Shown piece after piece: positions 40,480 through 48,866 of a DNA stretch of 64,000 nt. Source of the stretch: Streptomyces sp. NBC_00236 (GTDB lineage Bacteria > Actinomycetota > Actinomycetes > Streptomycetales > Streptomycetaceae). The position numbers were made by a program, and so were the translations under genes. The stretch is from assembly GCF_036195045.1 (NCBI RefSeq), contig NZ_CP108100.1, forward strand, positions 3,782,001 through 3,846,000. Direction: 5' to 3'. Position 1 is the first letter of the stretch. Every line of letters begins with the position of its first letter. The notes under the pieces were generated by a model. It was given only the letters and a program-made list of their open reading frames with translations, was not told the DNA's origin and ran no database searches.

Positions 40480-41274
40480 ATGTCAGTACGGAGATTCTGG
40501 GCATCCGCATCCACGCTGCTCCTCGCCGCAGCCGCTGCTCTCGGCATGGCCCAGCCGGCCTCGGCCGCCGCCGGCGGGTACGTCGCCCTGGGCGACTCGT
40601 ACTCGTCCGGTGTCGGCGCCGGCAGCTATATGTCCGACAGCGGTGACTGCCGTCGCAGCACCAAGGCCTACCCCTACCTGTGGGCGGCGGCGAACTCCCC
40701 TTCGTCCTTCGCCTTCGTCGCCTGTTCGGGCGCCACCACGAGCTCCGTGGCGAGCAGTCAGCTCGGCTCACTGAGCTCGTCCACCGCGCTGGTCAGCGTC
40801 ACCGCGGGCGGCAACGACGTCGGCTTCGCCGATGTCATGCAGGACTGCGTGCTGTCCGGTGAGGCCGCCTGCCTCGCCGGTGTCAGCACGGCCGTCGGCC
40901 AGATGAACAACACGCTGCCGTCGCGGCTGGGTTCGCTCTACTCGTCGATCCACTCCAAGGCCCCGCAGGCACACGTCGTGGTGCTGGGCTATCCGCGCTT
41001 CTACAAGATCGGCGGCAACTGCATCGCCGGTCTCACGGAGAAGGAGCGCACCGCCATCAACAACGCGTCCGACGTGCTGAACGGCGTCATCGCCAAGCAG
41101 GCGGCGAACGCCGGATTCACCTTCTCCAGCGTCGTCGACGAGTTTACCGGGCACGAGCTGTGCTCCGGCAGCCCGTGGCTCCACAGCGTCACGATCCCCA
41201 TCTACAACTCGTACCACCCCAGGGACTCCGGCCAGCTGGGCGGCTATCTGCCCGCCTTCCGTTCGGTCGCGTAG
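40480..41274 (+). CDS. Secreted SGNH/GDSL lipase-esterase
   Basis: A 264-residue exported hydrolase. A signal peptide ends at ASAAA near residue 29. The nucleophile Ser40 is in GDSYSSG, block III is AGGNDVG, and the C-terminal YHPRDSG supplies His246. Six cysteines (three likely disulfides) match the S. coelicolor/S. rimosus extracellular lipase type. It should hydrolyse fatty-acid esters outside the cell. GGAGGG lies 10 nt before the ATG. The 312-bp upstream gap (40168-40479) contains AT-richer stretches fit for a promoter but no operator I can identify. Confidence 0.93.
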   Translation: MSVRRFWASASTLLLAAAAALGMAQPASAAAGGYVALGDSYSSGVGAGSYMSDSGDCRRSTKAYPYLWAAANSPSSFAFVACSGATTSSVASSQLGSLSSSTALVSVTAGGNDVGFADVMQDCVLSGEAACLAGVSTAVGQMNNTLPSRLGSLYSSIHSKAPQAHVVVLGYPRFYKIGGNCIAGLTEKERTAINNASDVLNGVIAKQAANAGFTFSSVVDEFTGHELCSGSPWLHSVTIPIYNSYHPRDSGQLGGYLPAFRSVA

Positions 41275-41295
41275 GGTCGGCACGGTTGTACCGGG

Positions 41296-41338
41296 CGCGG
41301 CATCGCTTCGGAGTTCCCGGCTCCGAAGAGGTGCCGCG
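41296..41338. terminator. Bidirectional terminator after the lipase
   Basis: CGCGGCA and CTTCGGAG pair with CTCCGAAG and TGCCGCG across a short internal loop; apical loop TTCCCGG. It lies between convergent genes. Confidence 0.75.
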
Positions 41339-41367
41339 TCCGTGCGTACCGGTCGCTTCGCATCCGC

Positions 41368-41769
41368 TCAGTACCGCTCCACCAGATGCTCCCGGCCGGC
41401 CGGGGGCTCGTACGGCTCGGGCCAGAAGTCGGTGATCCCCGTGATCCGCCCCCGCGCGTCGAAGGTGAAGAAGTGGACGGCGTGCGACTCCTGGCCGCCC
41501 TCCGTGAACAGCGTCCGGACGGCGGCCTGCCGGCCGGCGCCGTCGGCCACGACCCGCTCGACACGCACCCGCCAGTCCCCCGGGTAATCCCGGTTGAACG
41601 CCATGTACCGCTCCTTGCCGCGGATGCGCTCGCGGGTCTGCGGCAGGTCGTACAGCACCTCGTCGGCGAGTGTCGCCCCGAAGGTGTCCCAGTCACGGAC
41701 GTCGGCCGCGGTCCAGTACCTCTCGACCGTGGCACGCAGATCGGCCGTCGAATCAGCAGTCGTGGTCAT
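41368..41769 (-). CDS. SnoaL-like/NTF2-fold protein
   Basis: A 133-residue single-domain protein with NTF2/SnoaL-like sequence: LRATVERYWTAADVRDWDTFGATLADEVLYDLP at the N-terminal helix and HAVHFFTFDARGRITGITDFWPEPYEPP at the C-terminal strands. Such proteins are small cone-shaped enzymes or binding proteins; no catalytic residues can be assigned. CAGACT lies 6 nt before the ATG with no ribosome site. No partner gene suggests its role; the next gene upstream is a methyltransferase. Confidence 0.75.
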   Translation of the reverse strand: MTTTADSTADLRATVERYWTAADVRDWDTFGATLADEVLYDLPQTRERIRGKERYMAFNRDYPGDWRVRVERVVADGAGRQAAVRTLFTEGGQESHAVHFFTFDARGRITGITDFWPEPYEPPAGREHLVERY

Positions 41770-41844
41770 GGTGCGAGTCTGGACCCGACCACTGACAATC
41801 GGTCCCGACCTTGGGCGAACGGGACCATCCGGCTGCCCGTCGCG

Positions 41845-42684
41845 CTATTGGCGGCCGGCCGGCCGGCTCGCCTTGACCGAGTACATCATCGGAATCCGCG
41901 GCCGCCCCGCCGGGAAGCGGTAGTAGCCGTCCGATGCGTGCTCCAGCACCGGGAACCGCGCGAAGAGCGACGCGTCGTGCTCGTGGAGGAAATCGATCCG
42001 CAGACCGGCCGCGGCCAGTGCGGAGACCACAGTGCCCACCGGGTGCTGCCATTCGACGCTGCGGTTGTGGACGGTCTGCGCGTCGGAGTCCGCGTACGTG
42101 CCCGGCGTCTCGTCCACCCACGCGTCGCGGGCGAAGTAGTCGTGCACGACGCGCGAACCGGTCGCGTCGTCGAGGCAGTCGGTGAACGGATGGAACTCCG
42201 CAAGATAGAGGAACCCGCCGGGCGCGACGAGGGAGGCAGCCGTCTCGGCCCAGCGGTCGATGTCGGGCAGCCAGTTCAGCGCGCCGATGCCCGTGTAGAC
42301 GATGTCGTACGCGTCGTCCGGCACCGCCTGTGCCGCGTCGTGGACGTCGGCGGCGACGAAAGCCGCCCGGTCCGGGCCCATGCCCAGCTCCCGGGCGAGC
42401 GCGCGGGCGGTCTCGACGGCCGGTTCGGAGAAGTCGAGGCCGACGACCTGCGCGGCGCCGTGCCGGGCCCAGGACAGGGTGTCGACACCGATGTGGCACT
42501 GCAGGTGCAGCAGCGTCCGGCCGGTCACGTCCCCGACCTCGGCCAGCTCGAAGTCCCGCAGGGCGTCCTTGCCCGCGCGGAAGGAGTCGAGGTCGTAGAA
42601 GTCGCTTTCGGCATGGATGGGCACACGCTCATCCCACATCGCACGGTTGGCCTCGCGCCAGTCGGCGGGTATCGGAGCAAACAT
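41845..42684 (-). CDS. SAM-dependent methyltransferase, class I
   Basis: A 279-residue Rossmann-type methyltransferase. LLHLQCHIGVDTLSWARHG is the motif I variant (Q-C-H in place of the usual glycine loop), VVGLDFSEPAVETAR is motif post-I and DIVYTGIGALNWLPDIDRWA covers motif II-III. The C-terminal region carries aromatic-rich sequence for substrate binding. The substrate is unknown. TAACCT lies 7 nt before the ATG at 42684, so the mRNA is probably leaderless. It is divergent from the S9 peptidase gene across 71 bp. Confidence 0.85.
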   Translation of the reverse strand: MFAPIPADWREANRAMWDERVPIHAESDFYDLDSFRAGKDALRDFELAEVGDVTGRTLLHLQCHIGVDTLSWARHGAAQVVGLDFSEPAVETARALARELGMGPDRAAFVAADVHDAAQAVPDDAYDIVYTGIGALNWLPDIDRWAETAASLVAPGGFLYLAEFHPFTDCLDDATGSRVVHDYFARDAWVDETPGTYADSDAQTVHNRSVEWQHPVGTVVSALAAAGLRIDFLHEHDASLFARFPVLEHASDGYYRFPAGRPRIPMMYSVKASRPAGRQ

Positions 42685-42697
42685 GTCGGCGAGGTTA
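42685..42697 (-). promoter_or_regulatory. Leaderless-type -10 before the methyltransferase
   Basis: Minus-strand TAACCT, seven bases, then ATG 42684. On the other strand CAGAAT lies 7 nt before the peptidase ATG 42756, so both divergent genes look leaderless. Confidence 0.45.
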
Positions 42698-42755
42698 TCC
42701 ACAGGCTGAGGACGACGCGAACGGTTTGTCGGCCCTCCGGCGCAGAATGGGGGGC

Positions 42756-44594
42756 ATGACTGAGACCACTGGTTCGAGAGACGATTCCGCCCCGGCGTGG
42801 GAGCAGCGCTTCCGGGCCCCCCGGGTGTCGCTGCCCGACTGGGCGGAGGACGCGCCGGACCGCGCACTGTTCGTCTCCAACGCGACGGGGACGTACGAGC
42901 TGTACGCATGGGACCGGTCGACGGGCGGCCGGCGCCAGGTGACCGACCGGCCGAACGGGACGACGGACGGCGTGCTGACGCCGGACGGCGAGGCCGTGTG
43001 GTGGTTCAACGACACCGACGGGGACGAGTTCGGGGTGTGGATGCGCCAGCCGTTCGGTGCCGGGAGCGAGGGAGCGGTGGACGAGCCCGCGGCTCCCGGT
43101 CTCGATCCCTCCTACCCGGCCGGGCTCGCCATCGGACGCGACGGCACCGCGGTGATCGGCCGTTCGACGGACGAGGACGGCACGACGGTCCACGTCGTAC
43201 GGCCCGGGGCGGCGCCCGTGGAGATCTACCGCCACCGCGAGTCGGCGGGGGTGGGCGACCTGTCGCACGACGGCTCGCTGATCGCGCTGGAGCACACCGA
43301 GCACGGCGACGCGATGCACTCCGCGCTGCGCGTGGTGCGGCCCGACGGCACCGCGGTCGCGGAGCTGGACGACACCGAGGGCGGCACGAAGGAGCTCGGC
43401 CTCACCGTCCTCGGCTTCGCGCCGGTCGCCGGGGACACCCGGCTGCTGGTCGGGCACCAGCGGCGCGGCCGCTGGGAGCCGATGATCTGGGACCCGGTGG
43501 CGGGCACGGAGACGGACCTGGCCATCGCTCTGCCCGGCGATGTCGGCGCCGAGTGGTATCCGGACGGCTCCGCGCTGCTGGTCGAGCACGGCTTCGAGGC
43601 CCGCAGCGAGCTCTGGCGGTACGAGCCGGCCGCGGCCGACGGGACCCTGGTGCGGGTGGAGACGCCCGCGGGTACGGTCTCGGGCGCCACGGCCCGGCCG
43701 GACGGCACGGTGGAGTACCTGTGGTCGTCGGCCGCCGAGCCGCCCGTCGTCCGCTCCACCACCGGCGCGGTGGTGCTCGATCCGCCCGGGGCGAAGGCCC
43801 CGGTGTCCGTCCCGGTCGAGGACGTGTGGGTGGACGGGCCCGGGGGCCGCATCCACGCGCTCGTCCAGCGCCCGGCCGCTCCGGCCGAGGGCCCGTTCCC
43901 GACCGTCTTCGAGATCCACGGCGGACCGACCTGGCACGACAGCGACGCCTTCGCGGCCGGACCGGCCGCCTGGGTGGACCACGGCTACGCGGTCGTCCGG
44001 GTCAACTACCGCGGATCGACCGGCTACGGGCGGGCCTGGACGGACGCGCTCAAGCACCGGGTCGGCCTGATCGAGCTGGAGGACATCGCTGCGGTGCGGG
44101 AGTGGGCGGTGAAGTCCGGCCTCGCGGACCCGGCGAAGCTCGTGCTGGCCGGCGGCTCGTGGGGCGGTTATCTGACGCTGCTCGGTCTCGGCACCCAGCC
44201 CGGCGACTGGGCCGTGGGCCTGGCCGCGGTCCCGGTCGCGGACTACGTCACGGCGTACCACGACGAGATGGAGGCCCTGAAGGCCATGGACCGCACGCTG
44301 CTGGGCGGTACTCCGGAAGAGGTGCCCGAGCGGTTCGAGGCCTCCTCGCCCCTCACCTACGTCGACGCCGTGCGGGCCCCCGTCTACATCTCGGCGGGCG
44401 TCAACGACCCGCGCTGCCCGATCCGCCAGGTGGAGAACTACGTCGACCGGCTGAAGGGCCGCGACGCCGTGCACGAGGTCTACCGGTACGACGCGGGCCA
44501 CGGCTCGCTCGTGGTGGAGGAGCGCATCAAGCAGGTACGCCTGGAACTCGACTTCGCCCGGCGCCACCTGGGAGACCGGGGCGAGGGCGCCTGA
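42756..44594 (+). CDS. Prolyl-oligopeptidase-family (S9) peptidase
   Basis: A 612-residue cytoplasmic serine peptidase. Residues ~30-340 form a beta-propeller (repeats such as LFVSNATGTYELYAWDRSTGG); the alpha/beta-hydrolase domain follows. The catalytic residues are Ser468 (GGSWGGY), Asp551 (GVNDPR) and His582 (DAGHGS). The ATG at 42756 gives MTETTGSRDDS; the frame is open far upstream but that part is the complement of the methyltransferase gene. It probably acts as an acylaminoacyl-peptidase or dipeptidyl-peptidase on short peptides. Confidence 0.92.
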   Translation: MTETTGSRDDSAPAWEQRFRAPRVSLPDWAEDAPDRALFVSNATGTYELYAWDRSTGGRRQVTDRPNGTTDGVLTPDGEAVWWFNDTDGDEFGVWMRQPFGAGSEGAVDEPAAPGLDPSYPAGLAIGRDGTAVIGRSTDEDGTTVHVVRPGAAPVEIYRHRESAGVGDLSHDGSLIALEHTEHGDAMHSALRVVRPDGTAVAELDDTEGGTKELGLTVLGFAPVAGDTRLLVGHQRRGRWEPMIWDPVAGTETDLAIALPGDVGAEWYPDGSALLVEHGFEARSELWRYEPAAADGTLVRVETPAGTVSGATARPDGTVEYLWSSAAEPPVVRSTTGAVVLDPPGAKAPVSVPVEDVWVDGPGGRIHALVQRPAAPAEGPFPTVFEIHGGPTWHDSDAFAAGPAAWVDHGYAVVRVNYRGSTGYGRAWTDALKHRVGLIELEDIAAVREWAVKSGLADPAKLVLAGGSWGGYLTLLGLGTQPGDWAVGLAAVPVADYVTAYHDEMEALKAMDRTLLGGTPEEVPERFEASSPLTYVDAVRAPVYISAGVNDPRCPIRQVENYVDRLKGRDAVHEVYRYDAGHGSLVVEERIKQVRLELDFARRHLGDRGEGA

Positions 44595-44677
44595 CGGTGG
44601 CGTAGGGGCCGGATAAAAGGCGGCGTACGGGGTGCCCCCGCTCCGGGGAGCCGGAGCGGGGACCGTACCGTGGAGGG

Positions 44678-45532
44678 GTGTACCGGTTCCTGCTGACCCC
44701 GCGATGGTGGGGGATCAACCTCTTCGTCGTGCTGGCCATCCCGTTCTGCGTGTTCATGGGCACCTGGCAGCTCGGCCGCTTCGAGGACCGCGTGCAGACG
44801 CACGAGGCCGCCGAGAAGCAGCCCGCGCCCGGCTCGATGGCCGCCGAGCCGCTCGACGAGCTGCTGCCCGTCGACACGGTGACCTCCGGCCGTCCCGCGA
44901 CCGCCAGCGGCCGGTACGCCGATCAGTTCCTGGTGCCCGGCCGGAAGCTGGGCGACCGCAGTGGCTTCTACGTGCTGGACATGCTGCGCACCGACAGCGG
45001 CAAGGCCCTGCCGGTGGTACGCGGCTGGCTGCCCGGGGAGGCCGGGCGGACCCCGGTGCCGGCCGCACCAACCGGCCGGGTCACCGTGACCGGCGACCTC
45101 CAGGCCTCGGAGAACACGGGGACGGACGGCGTCGACGCGAAGGGCGGCCTTCCCGACGGCCAGGTCGGCATGATCAGCGCCGCGTCCCTGGTCAACCTCG
45201 TGCAGTACGACGTCTACGACGCCTGGGTGACCCTCCAGGACACCGGCGCCCGCACGGGTGCGTCCGGGACCGACGCGTCCGGGACCGCCGATGCCGCCCT
45301 GATCGACGCGCCGGGAAAGGGCGGAGCCGAGCTTCGTCCCGTGCCGGCCGCCGCGCCGGAGGGCAGCGGGCTCGACCTGAAGGCGTTCCAGAACCTCGGC
45401 TACACGGGTGAGTGGTTCGTCTTCGCCGCGTTCGTCGTCTTCATGTGGTTCCGGCTGCTCCGGCGCGAGGCCGAAGCAGCCCGGGACCTGAAACTCGGTC
45501 TCGTCGCCGACGAGGAGACCCGGGCGAGCTGA
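44678..45532 (+). CDS. SURF1-family membrane protein
   Basis: A 284-residue protein with two membrane helices, at ~11-30 (WGINLFVVLAIPFCVFMGTWQLG) and ~248-265 (EWFVFAAFVVFMWF), enclosing a periplasm-side domain. The Q-x-x-R pattern in GTWQLGRFEDR and the YADQFLVPGRKL.GFYVLDML core match SURF1. SURF1 proteins assist heme insertion and assembly of cytochrome c oxidase. The outer loop includes a Thr/Ala/Gly-rich insertion (TGASGTDASGTADAA). GTG 44678 has GGAGGGG just upstream. Expected gene partners of the oxidase are not in the window. Confidence 0.88.
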   Translation: MYRFLLTPRWWGINLFVVLAIPFCVFMGTWQLGRFEDRVQTHEAAEKQPAPGSMAAEPLDELLPVDTVTSGRPATASGRYADQFLVPGRKLGDRSGFYVLDMLRTDSGKALPVVRGWLPGEAGRTPVPAAPTGRVTVTGDLQASENTGTDGVDAKGGLPDGQVGMISAASLVNLVQYDVYDAWVTLQDTGARTGASGTDASGTADAALIDAPGKGGAELRPVPAAAPEGSGLDLKAFQNLGYTGEWFVFAAFVVFMWFRLLRREAEAARDLKLGLVADEETRAS

Positions 45533-45607
45533 CCCGCCCGCGCCCCGGAGGCACGCGGCGCCCAGCGGCTCCGGCGGACCCCCGCGAGCCGAGGCACACC
45601 CCCGCGC

Positions 45608-46870
45608 CTACGACGACGGGGGTGCCAGCACGCCCGTCCGGTAGATCGTGCCCGCGCAGGCGTTGGCGATCGTCGTCTCGGCGACCGGCGCCCCCGGCTC
45701 GGGTGTGTGCATCACGGACACGGTGCCCTTGGCCGCACCGTCGCCCTCGTCGCTGCCGAGCTGCGTCTCCGTACCCGCTTCGCCGTCCCCGGTCCCGCTG
45801 CCCGTCGTGGAGCCGGCCGCGACCCCGGTACTGCCGGCCGCTCCGTCCGTGGGCGTAGGGGAGGGTGAGGCGCCGGTGGTCGGACAGGTCTCCTGGGGCA
45901 CCCAGGCGAACTGCACCTCGTAGGCCATGGTCGGCTTCAGGAGCACGGTCGCCTCCTCCTGCGCGGGATCGGGCAGTCCGGACGCCGGATCCCCCTGCGT
46001 GTGCCGGACGACCACGATCCTGGCCGGGTCGGCCGCCCCCGCCGCCGCGAATCCCACCGTGCCGCCGCTGCTCACCGAGCAGTCCTTGCCGGACACGTTG
46101 GCGATGCGGAAGGTCCCGTACACCGTGCCGTCGGCACCGACCGCGCCGGTGCCGGCCGAGACGACCCCGAGCTGATCCGGGGCACAGGCCGGCATGACGA
46201 CCTCCTTACTGGCGGACGGATCGTCCGCGGAGCCGCCGTTCGTCTCCTCGCCCGCGCCCTGGCCGCTGCTGTCGGAGGGGGTCGCCGTGGTGTCCGGAAG
46301 GCCCTGAGTACCGCTCTGCTGCCCGTCGCTGCCGCCGGTGCCGCCCCCGTTGCCGGACTCCGCGCCGGGCTTGTCGCCGTTGCCGCCCTGCGCCTGCTCA
46401 CCGTGACCGGCGATGGCGGGGCTGGCCGCGTTGGAGCCCTCGGAGCCGGCCACATGGACGAAGGCGGGGACCGCGGTACCGATGAGCAGGGCGGCCGCAG
46501 CCACCCCGACGAGCGCCTGCCGGCGCCGCGCACGTCGGGCGGGCACCGCGCGGTACAGATGGTCGAGGGTGCCGTCGCTCGGTTCGAGGCCCTGCACGGC
46601 GCCGCGCATCATCCGGCGCAGCGCGGCCTCGTCGAGGAGGTCATCGCCGAGGGATCCGGATCCCGGACCGAACAGACCGGAAGCGGCGCCATCGGCGCCC
46701 GACGGCGCCCCCTGGCCCGCTTCCCGGCCCGATTCGCCGTCCCTGTGCGGAGTGTTCTCCGGCCCGTGGTTCACAATTCCGTTTCCAGTCCGGTCATTCC
46801 GATGTCCGCGGGCAGGCCGGCCCCGGTTCCCGTCGTCGTGCAGGTGATCGTCGTCGTGACGCCCGCTCAT
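45608..46870 (-). CDS. Membrane protein coupled to the sigma factor gene
   Basis: A 420-residue protein. Residues 1-60 are hydrophilic and rich in His/Asp/Arg; ALRRMMRGAVQGLEPSDGTLDHLYRAVPARRARRR precedes a single membrane helix (~116-138, LVGVAAAALLIGTAVPAFVHVAG). An extracellular Gly/Ser/Thr/Asp linker of ~80 residues and a folded part with CAPDQLG, GKDCSVSSG, QETCPTTG and NACAGTIYRTG follow; these four Cys may form two disulfides. It overlaps the sigma gene by ATGA. The layout fits a membrane regulator of the sigma factor, although no zinc-binding anti-sigma motif is present. It is otherwise unrecognised. Confidence 0.75.
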   Translation of the reverse strand: MSGRHDDDHLHDDGNRGRPARGHRNDRTGNGIVNHGPENTPHRDGESGREAGQGAPSGADGAASGLFGPGSGSLGDDLLDEAALRRMMRGAVQGLEPSDGTLDHLYRAVPARRARRRQALVGVAAAALLIGTAVPAFVHVAGSEGSNAASPAIAGHGEQAQGGNGDKPGAESGNGGGTGGSDGQQSGTQGLPDTTATPSDSSGQGAGEETNGGSADDPSASKEVVMPACAPDQLGVVSAGTGAVGADGTVYGTFRIANVSGKDCSVSSGGTVGFAAAGAADPARIVVVRHTQGDPASGLPDPAQEEATVLLKPTMAYEVQFAWVPQETCPTTGASPSPTPTDGAAGSTGVAAGSTTGSGTGDGEAGTETQLGSDEGDGAAKGTVSVMHTPEPGAPVAETTIANACAGTIYRTGVLAPPSS

Positions 46871-47529
46871 GCCTGCGCCTCCATCACCACGCGCAGCGCC
46901 GCGATGCCGCGGGAACCGTACGCCTTCACCGAGCCCAGGGATATCCCCAGCGTCTCGGCGACCTGCGCCTCGGTCATGTCCGCGAAGTAGCGCAGCACCA
47001 GCACCTCCCGCTGGCGCCGTTGCAGCCCCCGCATCGCCTTGATCAGCGCGTCCCGCTCCAGCTGGTCGTACGCCCCCTCCTCCGCGCTCGCCATGTCCGG
47101 CATGGGCTTGGAGAGCAGCTTCAGCCCGAGGATGCGCCGGCGCAGCGCGGAGCGGGAGAGGTTGACGACGGTCTGGCGCAGGTACGCAAGCGTCTTCTCG
47201 GGCTCGCGTACCCGGTTGCGCGCCGAATGAACGCGGATGAACGCTTCCTGCACGACGTCCTCACAGGACGCCGTGTCGTCCAGCAGCAGGGCGGCGAGGC
47301 CGAGCAGCGAACGGTAGTGGGCGCGGTAGGTCTCGGTGAGATGGTCGACGGTGGTTCCGGCTGCCACGCTCTCCTCAGCGCCCTCGCGTTGCGACGGCAG
47401 CCCCGCGGCGCGCGTTGCGGGCATGGGCGCGATCACCGGCATACCACCGGACGCGCGGGGCCGTCTGAGCGGTCGCACCGAAGCGCCGCGCAGGGGGCCC
47501 ACCACTGTGATATCGAGAACCTCTGCCAC
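46867..47529 (-). CDS. SigE-family ECF-type RNA polymerase sigma factor
   Basis: A 220-residue sigma factor. Region 2 runs ~65-135 (YRAHYRSLLGLAALLLDDTASCEDVVQEAFIRVHSARN) and region 4 ~160-215 (LQRRQREVLVLRYFADMTEAQVAETLGISLGSVKAYGSRGIAALR). It belongs to the actinobacterial SigE subgroup (SigE70 in Pfam naming). About 60 extra residues precede region 2; the GTG at 47529 is the longest start, and a later ATG at 47442 is possible. The membrane protein gene follows with an ATGA overlap. Gap 47530-47801 shows no strong -35/-10 of a known class. Confidence 0.88.
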   Translation of the reverse strand: MAEVLDITVVGPLRGASVRPLRRPRASGGMPVIAPMPATRAAGLPSQREGAEESVAAGTTVDHLTETYRAHYRSLLGLAALLLDDTASCEDVVQEAFIRVHSARNRVREPEKTLAYLRQTVVNLSRSALRRRILGLKLLSKPMPDMASAEEGAYDQLERDALIKAMRGLQRRQREVLVLRYFADMTEAQVAETLGISLGSVKAYGSRGIAALRVVMEAQA

Positions 47530-47801
47530 GCCAGTTGGACACGTTTCCCCCCGTCAGGGTTGTACGCATACGGCACCGCGTTTGGCTCCATGCGATAAGC
47601 CCTCATACGTACCCGATCTTCCCCAAATGCCCCGAATATGCGCCCCGCTGCGCAAGAAGTGACCGCTCAGACGCCTGCCGGCCGGCCGGCGGTTGCGACG
47701 AGCCGAAAGGTCATCGTCGGCCACCGCGATACCCCAGCTCAAGAGGTTCAGACCAGCAACTTGCTCACAGGGCATTCACAGAGCGTACAAAACAGGTTCG
47801 A

Positions 47802-48866
47802 TCAGGACCGGGGAAATTCCGCAGCGACCGCTTCGGCGATCTGCGCCACGTTCAGCGCCGCCCCCTTACGGAGGTTGTCACCGCAGAGGAAGAGTTCCAG
47901 CGCCCGGGGATCGTCCAGCGAGCGGCGGACCCGGCCGACCCAGGTGGGATCGGTGCCCACCACATCGGACGGGGTGGGGAAGTCACCGGCTCCGGGGTTG
48001 TCGTAGAGCACCACGCCCGGCGCGGTGGCCAGGATCTCGTGGGCCCGGTCGACCGCGACCTCGTTCTCGAAGCGGACGTGCACGGACATCGAGTGCGTGG
48101 CGATCACCGGCACGTACACACAGGTCGCCGAGACCTTCAGGGAGGGCAGATCGAGGATCTTGCGGCACTCGTCGCGGATCGCCAGTTCCTCGGACGACCA
48201 GCCGTCGCCCGCGTCCGTACCGGCCCACGGCACGACGTTGAGGGCCACCGGTGCGGCGAACGGGCCGCCGTCCGTGTCGCCCACGACGCGGCGCACGTCG
48301 CCCGGCTTCGTACCGAGTTCGGTGCCGGCCACCATCGACAGCTGTTCGCGCAGGACCGCGACGCCGTCGCGCCCGGCTCCGCTCACGGCCTGGTAGGACG
48401 AGACGACCAGTTCCCGCAGCCCGAACTCGGCGTGCAGGGCGCCGACCGCGACGATCAGCGACAGCGTCGTGCAGTTCGGGCTCGCGACGATGCCGCGCGG
48501 CCTGATCCGTACGGCATGGGGGTTGATCTCGGGCACGACCAGCGGGACCTCGCCGTCCATCCGGAAGGCCGCGGAGTCGTCGATGACGACCGTGCCCTTG
48601 GACGCGGCGAGCGGCGCCCAGCGTGCGGACACCTCGTCGGGCACCAGGAAGAGCGCCACGTCGACGTCGTCGAAGACGTCCTCGGTGAGTCCGAGGACCT
48701 CGGTCTCCTCACCGCGCACGACCAGCTTGCGGCCGACGAGACTCGGTGAGGCGATCAGTTTCACCTCGCCCCAGACATCCGCGTGTTCCGAGAGGATCTG
48801 GAGCATGACGCCGCCGATCGCCCCGGTCGCGCCGACGACCGCGAGCGAAGGGCGGCGTGCGGTCAT
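47802..48866 (-). CDS. asd: Aspartate-semialdehyde dehydrogenase
   Basis: A 354-residue NADP-dependent enzyme reducing aspartyl phosphate to aspartate semialdehyde, the branch point to lysine/diaminopimelate, threonine and methionine. [16 protein letters not shown] is the nucleotide-binding motif and the catalytic Cys is in [18 protein letters not shown] and the [10 protein letters not shown] segment are conserved. The ATG overlaps the stop of ask (ATGA), so aspartokinase and this enzyme are translationally coupled, the standard actinobacterial ask-asd operon. Confidence 0.95.
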   Translation of the reverse strand: MTARRPSLAVVGATGAIGGVMLQILSEHADVWGEVKLIASPSLVGRKLVVRGEETEVLGLTEDVFDDVDVALFLVPDEVSARWAPLAASKGTVVIDDSAAFRMDGEVPLVVPEINPHAVRIRPRGIVASPNCTTLSLIVAVGALHAEFGLRELVVSSYQAVSGAGRDGVAVLREQLSMVAGTELGTKPGDVRRVVGDTDGGPFAAPVALNVVPWAGTDAGDGWSSEELAIRDECRKILDLPSLKVSATCVYVPVIATHSMSVHVRFENEVAVDRAHEILATAPGVVLYDNPGAGDFPTPSDVVGTDPTWVGRVRRSLDDPRALELFLCGDNLRKGAALNVAQIAEAVAAEFPRS

